DNA of 64,000 bases from Pseudoduganella rivuli (GTDB lineage Bacteria > Pseudomonadota > Gammaproteobacteria > Burkholderiales > Burkholderiaceae_D): the NCBI RefSeq assembly GCF_009674485.1, contig NZ_WKJJ01000017.1:153999-217998 (forward strand), in the 5' to 3' direction. Positions 27,510-35,996 of this stretch are shown here, piece by piece. The position numbers and the translations under genes are program-made. The stretch's first letter is position 1; the number at the start of each line of letters is the position of its first letter. The notes beneath the pieces are model-generated. The model was not told the DNA's origin and did not search any database. It was given only the letters and a program-made list of their open reading frames with translations.

Positions 27510-29795
27510 CTATTTGGTTTCAAACTTGGTCACGCCATCCCAGTCGTCGCCCGGCGGATGCTCGCGGTAGACCGCGATCCGCTCCAGGTACAGCGTGTAC
27601 AGGCCCCGCGCATGGGCGGCATTGAGTTCTTCCAGCATGGCCTGGGCGGCGTCCCACTGCTGCTTGCGCACCAGCGCCAGCGCTTCATGCCAGCGGCCGA
27701 TTTCAGTCCGGTCGGCTTCCGTTAAATCCTTGTCCAGGCAAACGGGCTCGAAAATCGCCACCGGTTCGTTCTTGCCCTTGACTTTCACCAGGTCCAGCTC
27801 GCGGTAGGCGAATTCCGTGGCGGCGTGGCGCGTCACTTCGCCCACGCAAATCCCGACCCCATAGACCTTGGTGATGCCTTCCAGGCGCGAACCCAGGTTG
27901 ACCGCGTCGCCCATCACCGTGTACGCGCGGCGGATTTCCGAACCCATGTCGCCCACGTGCATCGGGCCGGAATTGAGGCCGATACCGATTTTCAGCTCCG
28001 GCCAGCCGCGCTTGATGAAATCGTCATTGAGTTTGTGGGCGCTTTCCTGCATTTTCAGCGCGGTGGCCACGCCACGGCTGGCGTGGTCCGGGAATGCGAC
28101 GGGCGCGCCCCAGAACGCCATCACGGCGTCGCCGATGTACTTGTCCAGCGTGCCCCGGTAATAATCGCGGATGTCGGTCGACATCGCCGTCAGGTACAGG
28201 TTGATGTATTCACGCAGCTGTTTCGGCGTCAAGCCTTCGGAAATCGTCGTAAAACCCCGCACGTCGACGAACATCACCGTCAGTTCGCGGCTTTCGCCAT
28301 CCATGTTGTATTTTTCCGGGTCTTCCGCCATCTCCGCCACCAGTTCCGGCGCCACGTATTCGCCGAAACGGGACACCAGCGCGCGGCCCCGGCGCACTTC
28401 GAAGAAGTAGCCCCAGGCCACGTTGAAGATGAACAGGGCGGCGGCCAGCAGCAGGATCACGGCCACCTTCAGGACCGTGTCGAGGTGGCTATATGCATAA
28501 AAGTTGGCCCCCGCCGCAGCGCCCATCACCGCCAGCGACAGCAATACCGACCAGACCGGCGACAGTGCGGGCAAGGCAAAGGTCAGGACCAGGCCGACCA
28601 GCAGCGCCAGGGCCAGCTCCATCGGTACGGCGTCCGCCGGGCGTACCTTGAACTGGTCGTCGAGGATGGATTTGACGACATTGGCGTGGATTTCCACCCC
28701 CGGATATTCCGCGTTGACGGGGGTTGCCCGCAAGTCGTTCAAGCCAGGCGCCGTGGTACCCACCAGCACGATGGCGCCCTCGAGGAATTCCTGCGGCACC
28801 CTGCCCTTGATCACATCGACTGCCGACACGTAACGGAAGGCGCCACCGTCCGGGCCACCCTTGCCGCGGAATTGCACCGTGGTCGTCAAGCCTTCGCCAA
28901 CCGGAATCATGCGGTTGCCTTCCGGGCTGAACACAGCGATCCTGTCGACGCCGCCGGCAGCTTTCTGGCTGGCGGACAGCGTATCGACGGTGGTATCAAA
29001 CAGCGGATTGATCGCCGTGGCGCCAATGGCCGTGGCCACCGTCGCCAGCGACAACGTCATGTAATAGCCCTTGTCGACCTTTTGCAGCAGCGCCGTACTG
29101 CGCACCACGCCGTCGCGGTCCGGGTTCACGGTAAAACTGCCGGCAGTGGCGGCGGCATCCTGCAAGCGCTCGATATTGGCTTCGTAGCCGGTGGTTTCAA
29201 ATGCGGTCAGTTCGCGCCCGTTCAGGACTTCTTCGGTGAAGGCCGGCCCCGGCAGCACGCCTTTTTTTTCCGTGCCGGACAGGTTATAGCCCAGCACCAC
29301 CGGCTGGTCTTTCATGGCGCCAGCCAGCAAGCCATCATAGTCCATGGCCGGTTGCAGGCGTTGCAACTGTTTGTCCAGTCCGGGCACCTGCTTCAATTCC
29401 CGCTGCGCCAGCTGTTGCAGCACATCGAAGCCGGAACTGGTGTCCGGTTCAGGGAAGGAAACGTCGAAGCCGATGGCGCCGACTTTGTACTTTTCCGTCA
29501 ACTGGCGCACCAGGTCGGCGACGTGGTTGCGGCTCCACGGGAAACGCCCCACTTCCGTCAGGCTTTTACTGTCGATGTCGACAATGACGACCCGGGGATC
29601 GAACTCGGGCTTTTCCAGCCGCATGCGCAAGTCCGCCACGGACGTTTCCATGCGGTCCAGCGTCTCCGACGGCAAATCATTGGTGAGGTAGGCGCAGGCC
29701 AGGACTGTCAGCGCCAGCCCCAGCAACCAGCGCTGGTAGTATTTTTGCAGCGCCTTGGCTGCCTTGTCCGCGAATCCGGGAATTTTCAGGGGCAC
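27510..29795 (-). CDS. CHASE2-domain class III adenylate/guanylate cyclase
   Basis: Membrane sensor that makes a cyclic nucleotide, probably cAMP. I favour the GTG at 29795 because AGGAG lies six bases before it; a TTG at 29810 would add five residues without an SD. An N-terminal membrane segment is followed by a CHASE2 periplasmic sensor (about residues 30-380, with V-V-I-V-D-I-D and G-A-I-V-L-V-G-T-T-A-P-G-L-N-D), three closely spaced membrane helices (about 385-455) and a cyclase domain (about 495-690). Metal-binding Asp are in F-V-D-V-R-G-F and Y-I-G-D-A-V. A Lys in D-K-Y-I-G-D, Thr in Y-T-V-M-G-D and the catalytic Asn/Arg in V-N-L-G-S-R-L-E are the class IIIb set expected of an ATP cyclase. 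It starts 24 bp after the HD-GYP stop, so the two are probably co-transcribed, and the TPS locus follows. Confidence 0.92.
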   Translation of the reverse strand: MPLKIPGFADKAAKALQKYYQRWLLGLALTVLACAYLTNDLPSETLDRMETSVADLRMRLEKPEFDPRVVIVDIDSKSLTEVGRFPWSRNHVADLVRQLTEKYKVGAIGFDVSFPEPDTSSGFDVLQQLAQRELKQVPGLDKQLQRLQPAMDYDGLLAGAMKDQPVVLGYNLSGTEKKGVLPGPAFTEEVLNGRELTAFETTGYEANIERLQDAAATAGSFTVNPDRDGVVRSTALLQKVDKGYYMTLSLATVATAIGATAINPLFDTTVDTLSASQKAAGGVDRIAVFSPEGNRMIPVGEGLTTTVQFRGKGGPDGGAFRYVSAVDVIKGRVPQEFLEGAIVLVGTTAPGLNDLRATPVNAEYPGVEIHANVVKSILDDQFKVRPADAVPMELALALLVGLVLTFALPALSPVWSVLLSLAVMGAAAGANFYAYSHLDTVLKVAVILLLAAALFIFNVAWGYFFEVRRGRALVSRFGEYVAPELVAEMAEDPEKYNMDGESRELTVMFVDVRGFTTISEGLTPKQLREYINLYLTAMSTDIRDYYRGTLDKYIGDAVMAFWGAPVAFPDHASRGVATALKMQESAHKLNDDFIKRGWPELKIGIGLNSGPMHVGDMGSEIRRAYTVMGDAVNLGSRLEGITKVYGVGICVGEVTRHAATEFAYRELDLVKVKGKNEPVAIFEPVCLDKDLTEADRTEIGRWHEALALVRKQQWDAAQAMLEELNAAHARGLYTLYLERIAVYREHPPGDDWDGVTKFETK

Positions 29796-29819
29796 GCCAG
29801 CTCCTAGCAAGCAGCAAGA

Positions 29820-31478
29820 TCAGGGGGTATAGCCGGGGATTTTCGATTCGTCGATATGATCGATCTGCCGCTCATCGACGTTCTTGTGGGCGAAGGCCAG
29901 ATACACCTTTTGCCGCACGAAGATGTCGAACAAGTCCGGGTCGATATGGCCGTTGAGGCTGAAGTTGCCCAGGATGCGCATCGCTTCGGACATCATCTTG
30001 CCCTTCTTGTACGGGCGGTCGCGCGCCATCAGCGCTTCGAAGATGTCGGCAATCGCCATGATGCGCGCCTGCACCGACATCTGGTCTTTGGTCAGCCCGC
30101 GCGGATAGCCCTTGCCGTCCATGCGTTCGTGGTGGCCGCCCGCGTATTCCGGCACGTTCTGCAAATGCTTCGGCCACGGCAGCGACTCCAGCATGCGGAT
30201 CGTCATCACGATGTGATTGTTGATTTCCTTGCGTTCCGGATCGGTCAGCGTACCGAAGCGGATGGTCAGGTTGTCGACTTCCTCCTGCGTCAGGAAATCC
30301 TGTTCCTCGCGCACGAACGGCGGCTCTTCGCCGCCCGGTTCCTTTTTCTGCACGATGGGGCCGAGCCAGCGCATTTTCGCCAGCTGGCGCACCCGTTCCT
30401 GGTCGTCCGGCTTCATCCCTTCGCCGCCGATGTTGGCCATGCGCAGGAACTGGCGGTCCGCTTCCAGTTGCGCCAGTTCTTCCGCCAGTTGCGCATCGAT
30501 GGCGGCATGGTCGCCGCCGGCCAGCTTGGCTTTCAGCGCACGGATTTCCGCATCGCGCATCAGCACTTCGAAGCGCGCCGACACCATGTGGATGCGGTCG
30601 AAAATGGTTTCCAGCTTGGTGGCCTTGTCGACCACGTGCACCGGCGTGGTGATCTTGCCGCAATCGTGCAGCAGACCGGCCAGCCACAATTCCTTGCGGT
30701 CCGCGTCCGTCATGCGGAAATCGGCCAGCGGGCCGGTTTCGGCGTTGTGCACGGCCTCGGCCAGCATCATCGTCAATTCCGGCACAAACTGGCAGTGGCG
30801 GCCCGTGTACGGCGACTTTTCATCGATGCCGATGTTAATCAGGTTCACCAGCGATTCCAGCAATTCTTCCAGTTGCAGGATCAGGCGCTGGTTGGTGATG
30901 GCGACGGCCGCCTGCGCCGCCAGCGCTTCGATAAAGCGCTGGTCGGTGGGCGTGAACGCCAGGATGGCGCCCGTCACCGGGTCTTTCGCATTGATCAGTT
31001 GCAGCACGCCAACCAGCTCGCCTTCGTGGTCGGCCATCGGCACCGTCAGGAACGATTGCGAATGGTAGCCGCGCTGCTGGTCGAACATGCGCATGCCGGA
31101 AAAGTTGAAAACGTCCGCCTGATACACATCCTCGATATTGACGGACAACCGGAAGTTAGCCGAATATGCGGCTACGGAGGCCAGGTTCTTGTCGCCATGC
31201 TCGTCATACAGGGGTACGGCGGGGATGTCGATCTTGTCGCCGTGCGCGCCGCCCTGGCGGATGCCGAGCGTATCGTTGACGGAAATGTGGAAGCACAGGC
31301 TGCGCCCGTCATCGCTGGGGCGGTACAGCGTGCCGCCATCCGCATGCGTCATGCTTTTGGCCACCATCAGGATGCGCTCCAACAGCTCATCCGTGTTGTA
31401 GCTGGCGCCCAGCGCCACGCTCAACTCCGTCAGCTGGTCCAGCCTCTGCGCAATTTGGGTATGGTTCAGCTCTTGCAT
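29820..31478 (-). CDS. GAF-HD-GYP cyclic-di-GMP phosphodiesterase
   Basis: Cytoplasmic phosphohydrolase expected to break down cyclic di-GMP. A GAF sensor (about residues 20-190, ending near G-V-L-Q-L-I-N-A-K-D) precedes an HD-GYP domain. The metal ligands are visible: H in T-G-R-H-C, H-D in L-L-H-D-C-G-K, H in N-N-H-I-V, and the paired H in H-H-E-R-M-D-G-K-G-Y-P-R-G-L, followed by A-R-I-M-A-I-A-D-I-F-E-A-L. About 120 residues, mostly charged and helical, are inserted between the HD and GYP halves (about residues 285-400), much more than usual. There is no membrane segment. It is divergent from the MBL gene and is probably the first gene of a cistron with the cyclase. Confidence 0.92.
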   Translation of the reverse strand: MQELNHTQIAQRLDQLTELSVALGASYNTDELLERILMVAKSMTHADGGTLYRPSDDGRSLCFHISVNDTLGIRQGGAHGDKIDIPAVPLYDEHGDKNLASVAAYSANFRLSVNIEDVYQADVFNFSGMRMFDQQRGYHSQSFLTVPMADHEGELVGVLQLINAKDPVTGAILAFTPTDQRFIEALAAQAAVAITNQRLILQLEELLESLVNLINIGIDEKSPYTGRHCQFVPELTMMLAEAVHNAETGPLADFRMTDADRKELWLAGLLHDCGKITTPVHVVDKATKLETIFDRIHMVSARFEVLMRDAEIRALKAKLAGGDHAAIDAQLAEELAQLEADRQFLRMANIGGEGMKPDDQERVRQLAKMRWLGPIVQKKEPGGEEPPFVREEQDFLTQEEVDNLTIRFGTLTDPERKEINNHIVMTIRMLESLPWPKHLQNVPEYAGGHHERMDGKGYPRGLTKDQMSVQARIMAIADIFEALMARDRPYKKGKMMSEAMRILGNFSLNGHIDPDLFDIFVRQKVYLAFAHKNVDERQIDHIDESKIPGYTP

Positions 31479-31724
31479 GGTTTGTTTTGATGCCCAGACG
31501 TAATTATTGACAGTTTAGCTCCCGTGCTGCCCACTGTACATTGGAATTGCACGGAAACGCCGTTTCTGGTGCGTCCGTAAGGGTTTCCACTTCAATTTCG
31601 CAACTTTTGGCCCAGATTTCATGAAAAAAAGGCTATCATCGATGCTGACCGTCACTTGCCTGTTCAACCATGAAGATGAAATCCGGCAAGTACGAAAGAA
31701 TAAGAATGGTTAGGGGCTTAGAGC
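31479..31724. promoter_or_regulatory. Divergent promoter region, HD-GYP/cyclase and MBL/ATPase genes
   Basis: 246 bases between two genes that point away from each other, so at least one promoter for each side must be here. A TTGACA at 31507-31512 and a TATCAT at 31634-31639 are visible on the plus strand, but neither has a partner at 16-18 bases. Treat as a region, not a mapped promoter. Confidence 0.45.
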
Positions 31725-32621
31725 ATGAAATTCAAATTTTGGGGGGTTCGGGGTTCCATTCCCTCTCCCGGACCACGCACCGCGCGCTACGGTGGCAATA
31801 CCACCTGCATCGAGGTGCGCAGCGATGACGATACGCTGATCGTGATCGATGGCGGTACCGGCATCTTCGCGCTGGCGCAGTCGCTGATCGCCCAAAAGAA
31901 AGTGCCGGTCCAGGCCAATATCTTCATTACCCACAGCCATTGGGACCATATTCATGGCCTGCCCTTCTTTACGCCCCTGTTCATCAAGGGCAGCCGCGTG
32001 CGCCTGCATGGCACCACCGATCCGGACACCGGCAACGGCATCGAACACGTGATGGGCGTGCAGCTGCAAAACAGTTATTTCCCCGTCAGCGAAACGCAGA
32101 TGGACGCCACCATTGAATACCGCACGCTGGCCCTGGACGAAGCCATCATGGTGGGCGATGCACAGGTATCGAACGTGGTGATGAACCATCCCGTCATCGA
32201 CCTGGGCTACCGCATCGATTGCAACGGCAAGTCCGTGTTTTTCACGGGCGACCACGAGCCGCACTACAACATTTACCCGGAAGATCATCCGGACCACGCG
32301 TCGTACCAGCAGCACATCGAAGAGCGGGTGCGCGCGATTGAAGACAAGGTGCGCGGCGTCACCGCATTGATAGTAGACTGCTCTTACACGCGCGAAGAAT
32401 ATCCGGCCAAGCAAGGCTGGGGTCATGGCACGTTCGATTCGGCGCTGGCGATGGCCATCAAGGCCGGGGCCAAGCGGCTGTATTGCACGCACCACGAACC
32501 CACCCGCAGCGACGACGAGCTGGAAGCCGTGTTCGCGGAAGTGATGGCGCGCCATGCGTCCATGATTCCGCCAGGCCTGGAAGTATTCCTGGCCTACGAA
32601 GGCCTGGAAGTGGAACTATAA
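31725..32621 (+). CDS. MBL-fold metallo-hydrolase
   Basis: Metallo-beta-lactamase fold enzyme of 298 residues. It has the metal-binding T-H-S-H-W-D-H-I-H-G near residues 69-78, F-T-G-D-H-E in the middle and C-T-H-H-E-P near the end. The N-terminus M-K-F-K-F-W-G-V-R-G-S-I-P-S-P is typical of a PhnP-like or cyclic-nucleotide phosphodiesterase-like branch, with no signal peptide. The substrate is not decided by sequence. It is followed after 13 bp by the GAF-ATPase gene, so the pair forms an operon. Its position beside a cyclase and an HD-GYP protein makes a nucleotide substrate plausible, as inference only. Confidence 0.88.
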   Translation: MKFKFWGVRGSIPSPGPRTARYGGNTTCIEVRSDDDTLIVIDGGTGIFALAQSLIAQKKVPVQANIFITHSHWDHIHGLPFFTPLFIKGSRVRLHGTTDPDTGNGIEHVMGVQLQNSYFPVSETQMDATIEYRTLALDEAIMVGDAQVSNVVMNHPVIDLGYRIDCNGKSVFFTGDHEPHYNIYPEDHPDHASYQQHIEERVRAIEDKVRGVTALIVDCSYTREEYPAKQGWGHGTFDSALAMAIKAGAKRLYCTHHEPTRSDDELEAVFAEVMARHASMIPPGLEVFLAYEGLEVEL

Positions 32622-32634
32622 CCGACAAGGACAC

Positions 32635-34992
32635 ATGAACGACGCCGGCCATCTCAGTCAAAAACCCAGCGAGGTCGACCTGCGGTTGGCGTTCTTCAGG
32701 AAGCTCCATGCGGTAACCACCAAAATCCACGCCACCAACAACCTCGATGAGATCATGCTCGACCTGGGCATGGAATTTTGCGACCTGTTCAATTGCGACC
32801 GCTTCACGCTGTACGCAATGGATCACGAGAAAGATTACATCGTCTCCAAGGTCAAGACCGGGCTGACCACCTTCCGCGACCTGAAGCTGGCCGTCACGCC
32901 GCATTCGATCGCCGGCTACGTGGCGCTGACGCACAAGACCGTCAACATTACCGACGTGTACGACGAGGGGGAGTTGAAACGGCTGTCGCCGGACTTGCGT
33001 TTCCAGCAGGGGGTCGACCAGCGCACAGGCTACCGCACGCGGGAAATGCTGGTGGCGCCGCTGATTTCGGTGCAGTCGAAAGAATTGCTGGGTGTGGTGC
33101 AGTTCATCAACAACCGCGAAGGCGGCCCGTTCTCGCAAATCGCGCTCGACGGCGTCAAGGAATTGTGCGACACCTTGTCGGTGGCGCTCAGCCAGCGCAT
33201 GAAGCCGCCGCAATATGTGCGCACCAAGTATGACGGCCTGGTGTCCGACGCCGTGATTTCCACGGCGGACCTGGAAATGGCCACGCGCACGGCGCGCAAG
33301 AATGACGTGCCGGTGGAAGAAATCCTGCTCAAGGAAATGCACGTGAAATTGCCCGTGCTGGGCCAGGCGCTGTCGCGCCATTTCAACGTGCCGTACGAAC
33401 CCTATAAGTCCGACCGCATCAGGCCGGTCGAATTGCTGCGCAACCTGAAGCGGCAATACGTGGAAGAGTGCCTGTGGCTGCCGCTGGAGGAAAACAAGGA
33501 TGGCTTGCTGGTGCTCGCCACCGATCCCGAGCAGGTGGCCAATACCCGCATCGTCAACCAGATTTTCCCCCGCTCGAAAATCGTCTACCGCGTCACCACC
33601 AACCTGGAATTCGAGCAGACGGTCGACCAGTTTTATGGCGCCGCCAGCGACAGCAGTTCCGTCGGCGAACTATTGTCCGGCATGGACGATCACGACGAAG
33701 ATGGCGGCGAACCGGAACAGGTGTCGGAAGCGGTTGAGAACGAGCTGGTCAAGCTGGTCAACAAGATCATTGTCGATGCTTTCCGCCAGGGCGTGTCGGA
33801 CATCCACATCGAACCGCTGCCCGGCAAGGGCAAGACCGGTATCCGCTTCCGCAAGGATGGCACACTGGTACCGTACATTGAAATCCCGCACGCCTACCGA
33901 AGCGCGCTGGTGGCGCGCATCAAGATCATGTGCGACCTCGATATTTCCGAGCGCCGCAAGCCGCAGGACGGCAAGATCAAGTTCAAGAAATACGGTCCGC
34001 TCGACATCGAGTTGCGGGTCGCGACGATCCCATCCACCGGCGGCGTGGAAGATATCGTCATGCGTATCCTGGCGGCGGGCGAACCCATTCCGCTCGATAA
34101 ACTGGGCGTGCTGCCGTTTAACCTGGACCGTTTGCGCTCGGCCGTGGAAAAGCCCTATGGCCTGTTCTTTGTCTGCGGCCCGACCGGTTCCGGCAAGACC
34201 ACGACACTGCACTCGGTGCTGAATTACCTGAACACGCCGGACACGAAAATCTGGACGGCGGAAGATCCGGTGGAAATCACGCAAAAGGGCTTGCGCCAGG
34301 TGCAGGTCAACCGCAAGGCGGGACTGGATTTCGCCACCGTGATGCGCGCGTTCCTGCGGGCCGACCCGGACATCATCATGGTGGGCGAAATGCGCGACAA
34401 GGAAACCGTCGGCATGGGCATCGAAGCGTCGCTGACGGGCCACCTGGTGTTTGCCACCCTGCACACCAACAGCGCGCCGGAATCCATCGTGCGCCTGCTG
34501 GACATGGGCATGGACCCGTTCAACTTTGCCGATGCGCTGCTGGGCATCCTGGCGCAGCGCCTGGCCAAGCGCCTGTGCGGCACCTGCAAGCAGGCCTACC
34601 AGCCGTCCGAGGTCGAACTGGAATTGCTGCTGACGGAGTTTTGCGAAGAATTGCAGAACACGGAAACGTTCAAGAAAGACGCCAAGGCCGGCCGCGCCGC
34701 CGTATTGGCGGGCTGGCGCGACCGCTATGCCGACAAGGATGGCAAATTCACGCTGTACCGCGCCGTGGGCTGCGACGAATGCAACCGCGGCTACAAGGGC
34801 CGCGTGGGCTTGCACGAATTGATGCTGGGCACCGACAAGGTGAAAAAGCTGTTGCAGGAACACGCCCGCGTGGCCCAGTTGCTGGCCGCCGCGCTGGAAG
34901 ACGGCATGCTGACCCTGAAAATGGACGGGATCGAGAAGGTATTGCTGGGGATTACCGACATCAAGATGGTGCGGGCGGTCTGCATCAAGTAA
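32635..34992 (+). CDS. GAF-MshEN-type II/IV secretion ATPase (GspE/PilB family)
   Basis: Cytoplasmic hexameric ATPase of the type that drives pilus or pseudopilus assembly. Order: GAF domain (about residues 20-190), MshEN-type N-domain (about 200-340), then the ATPase with Walker A G-P-T-G-S-G-K-T-T near residue 515, T-A-E-D-P-V-E-I, the Walker B region R-A-D-P-D-I-I-M-V-G-E-M-R-D and H-T-N-S-A. Two CxxC pairs near residues 646 and 711 (C-G-T-C, C-D-E-C) fit the zinc-binding module of GspE. MshEN domains are known to bind cyclic di-GMP in several relatives. An N-terminal GAF is an uncommon addition. No pilin, platform or secretin gene is nearby, so this is an orphan ATPase. AAGGAC precedes the ATG. 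Confidence 0.92.
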   Translation: MNDAGHLSQKPSEVDLRLAFFRKLHAVTTKIHATNNLDEIMLDLGMEFCDLFNCDRFTLYAMDHEKDYIVSKVKTGLTTFRDLKLAVTPHSIAGYVALTHKTVNITDVYDEGELKRLSPDLRFQQGVDQRTGYRTREMLVAPLISVQSKELLGVVQFINNREGGPFSQIALDGVKELCDTLSVALSQRMKPPQYVRTKYDGLVSDAVISTADLEMATRTARKNDVPVEEILLKEMHVKLPVLGQALSRHFNVPYEPYKSDRIRPVELLRNLKRQYVEECLWLPLEENKDGLLVLATDPEQVANTRIVNQIFPRSKIVYRVTTNLEFEQTVDQFYGAASDSSSVGELLSGMDDHDEDGGEPEQVSEAVENELVKLVNKIIVDAFRQGVSDIHIEPLPGKGKTGIRFRKDGTLVPYIEIPHAYRSALVARIKIMCDLDISERRKPQDGKIKFKKYGPLDIELRVATIPSTGGVEDIVMRILAAGEPIPLDKLGVLPFNLDRLRSAVEKPYGLFFVCGPTGSGKTTTLHSVLNYLNTPDTKIWTAEDPVEITQKGLRQVQVNRKAGLDFATVMRAFLRADPDIIMVGEMRDKETVGMGIEASLTGHLVFATLHTNSAPESIVRLLDMGMDPFNFADALLGILAQRLAKRLCGTCKQAYQPSEVELELLLTEFCEELQNTETFKKDAKAGRAAVLAGWRDRYADKDGKFTLYRAVGCDECNRGYKGRVGLHELMLGTDKVKKLLQEHARVAQLLAAALEDGMLTLKMDGIEKVLLGITDIKMVRAVCIK

Positions 34993-35010
34993 GCCCGCAT
35001 TCCGCAGTCA

Positions 35011-35532
35011 TTACAGCGGCAGTCGCAGCGCCACCAGCTTCCACGTCGCCAGGCCGTCGCGCTGCATCACCATGGCGACCGGCTCGCCGTCGTCGCCCTG
35101 CTTGCGCACCGAGACCACGAAACGGTTCACCCCTTCGTAACCCATATGGGTTTCCGCCTTGGCGGCGGGTTTGCCGTCGTTGCTATTGCCGGTGCCGGTC
35201 AAGGTGGGCTTTTGCCCCTTCATCATTTGCCCGATCGCCTCCGGCGTGACGAACAGGTCGACCATCGGGTTGATCAGCATGGCGCCCAGCGCGGATCCCA
35301 TGGCCGCCAGCGGGTTATCGCTGGGGCGCACGTCGCCCGTGAGTTTCGCGTTCAGCGTCCCCTTCAGGTTTTCCTTGACGGCGGGGAAATCGATATAGCC
35401 GGACAGGCGGCCGGCGTCGCGCGCTTCGGCGGCGCTGCGCATGCCGTTGACGGCGAGGTAAGGCGTGGCGTACAGCCAGGCACCCGCCGCCAGCACGACG
35501 GCGGGGACGGCAATTTTAAATAGACGGCTCAT
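35011..35532 (-). CDS. DUF2939-family exported protein
   Basis: 173 residues with an N-terminal signal or anchor (MSRLFKIAVPAVVLAAGAWL), then Y-A-T-P-Y-L-A-V-N-G-M-R-S-A-A-E-A-R-D, typical of DUF2939 proteins. The function is unknown. Its ATG overlaps the GNAT stop by four bases (ATGA), so the two are translationally coupled. It converges on the ATPase gene with an 18-bp gap. Confidence 0.8.
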   Translation of the reverse strand: MSRLFKIAVPAVVLAAGAWLYATPYLAVNGMRSAAEARDAGRLSGYIDFPAVKENLKGTLNAKLTGDVRPSDNPLAAMGSALGAMLINPMVDLFVTPEAIGQMMKGQKPTLTGTGNSNDGKPAAKAETHMGYEGVNRFVVSVRKQGDDGEPVAMVMQRDGLATWKLVALRLPL

Positions 35533-35996
35533 TCGTGGCGCACCAGTGGTTTTTCAAAGCAGGCCGACTCGTCGCGGCCCTTGTAACGGCCGAAATTCGG
35601 GATCAGGCGGTAGCCATGCCGTTCATAGAACGAGACCGCGCGCGTATTGACGATGCGGGTCGACAGGCGGATCACATGGTAACCCAGCGCATCGGCTTCC
35701 CGCTCCAGCGCGGCCAGCAGTGCGGCGCCGACACCGGCTCCCCCCTGCACCGCATACATGCGCTTGATTTCCGCCGCGCCGCCGTCGAGCGGACGCAATG
35801 CGCCGCAGCCGACCGCCCTGCCCTTGTCGTCGCGCGCCACCAGGAAGCACGAACGCGGCGCGCGCACGTCGTCCGGGCCGAACGACGACAAACCATCGTC
35901 ACCGGTAATGGCCGCCAGCACGGCCGACAATTCCGCCATCAGGCGCACCGCGTCGGGTGAGCCCGGATCTTCCGGCGCTATGGTCAAATTTGGCAT
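35529..35996 (-). CDS. GNAT-family N-acetyltransferase
   Basis: 155 residues with the GNAT core: A-V-G-C-G-A-L-R-P strand, I-K-R-M-Y-A-V, the acetyl-CoA loop with Q-G-G-A-G-V-G-A-A-L-L, and N-T-R-A-V-S-F-Y-E-R-H-G-Y near the end. The acceptor is unknown. It starts directly after the symporter stop and overlaps the DUF2939 start, so it is the middle gene of a three-gene operon. Confidence 0.9.
   Translation of the reverse strand: MPNLTIAPEDPGSPDAVRLMAELSAVLAAITGDDGLSSFGPDDVRAPRSCFLVARDDKGRAVGCGALRPLDGGAAEIKRMYAVQGGAGVGAALLAALEREADALGYHVIRLSTRIVNTRAVSFYERHGYRLIPNFGRYKGRDESACFEKPLVRHE

Noticed and set aside
29796..29810. TTG start for the cyclase
   Set aside because: No SD; the GTG at 29795 has AGGAG at good spacing.
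31507..31540. TTGACA with TGTACA as a promoter
   Set aside because: The spacer is 22 bases, too long for a sigma-70 promoter.
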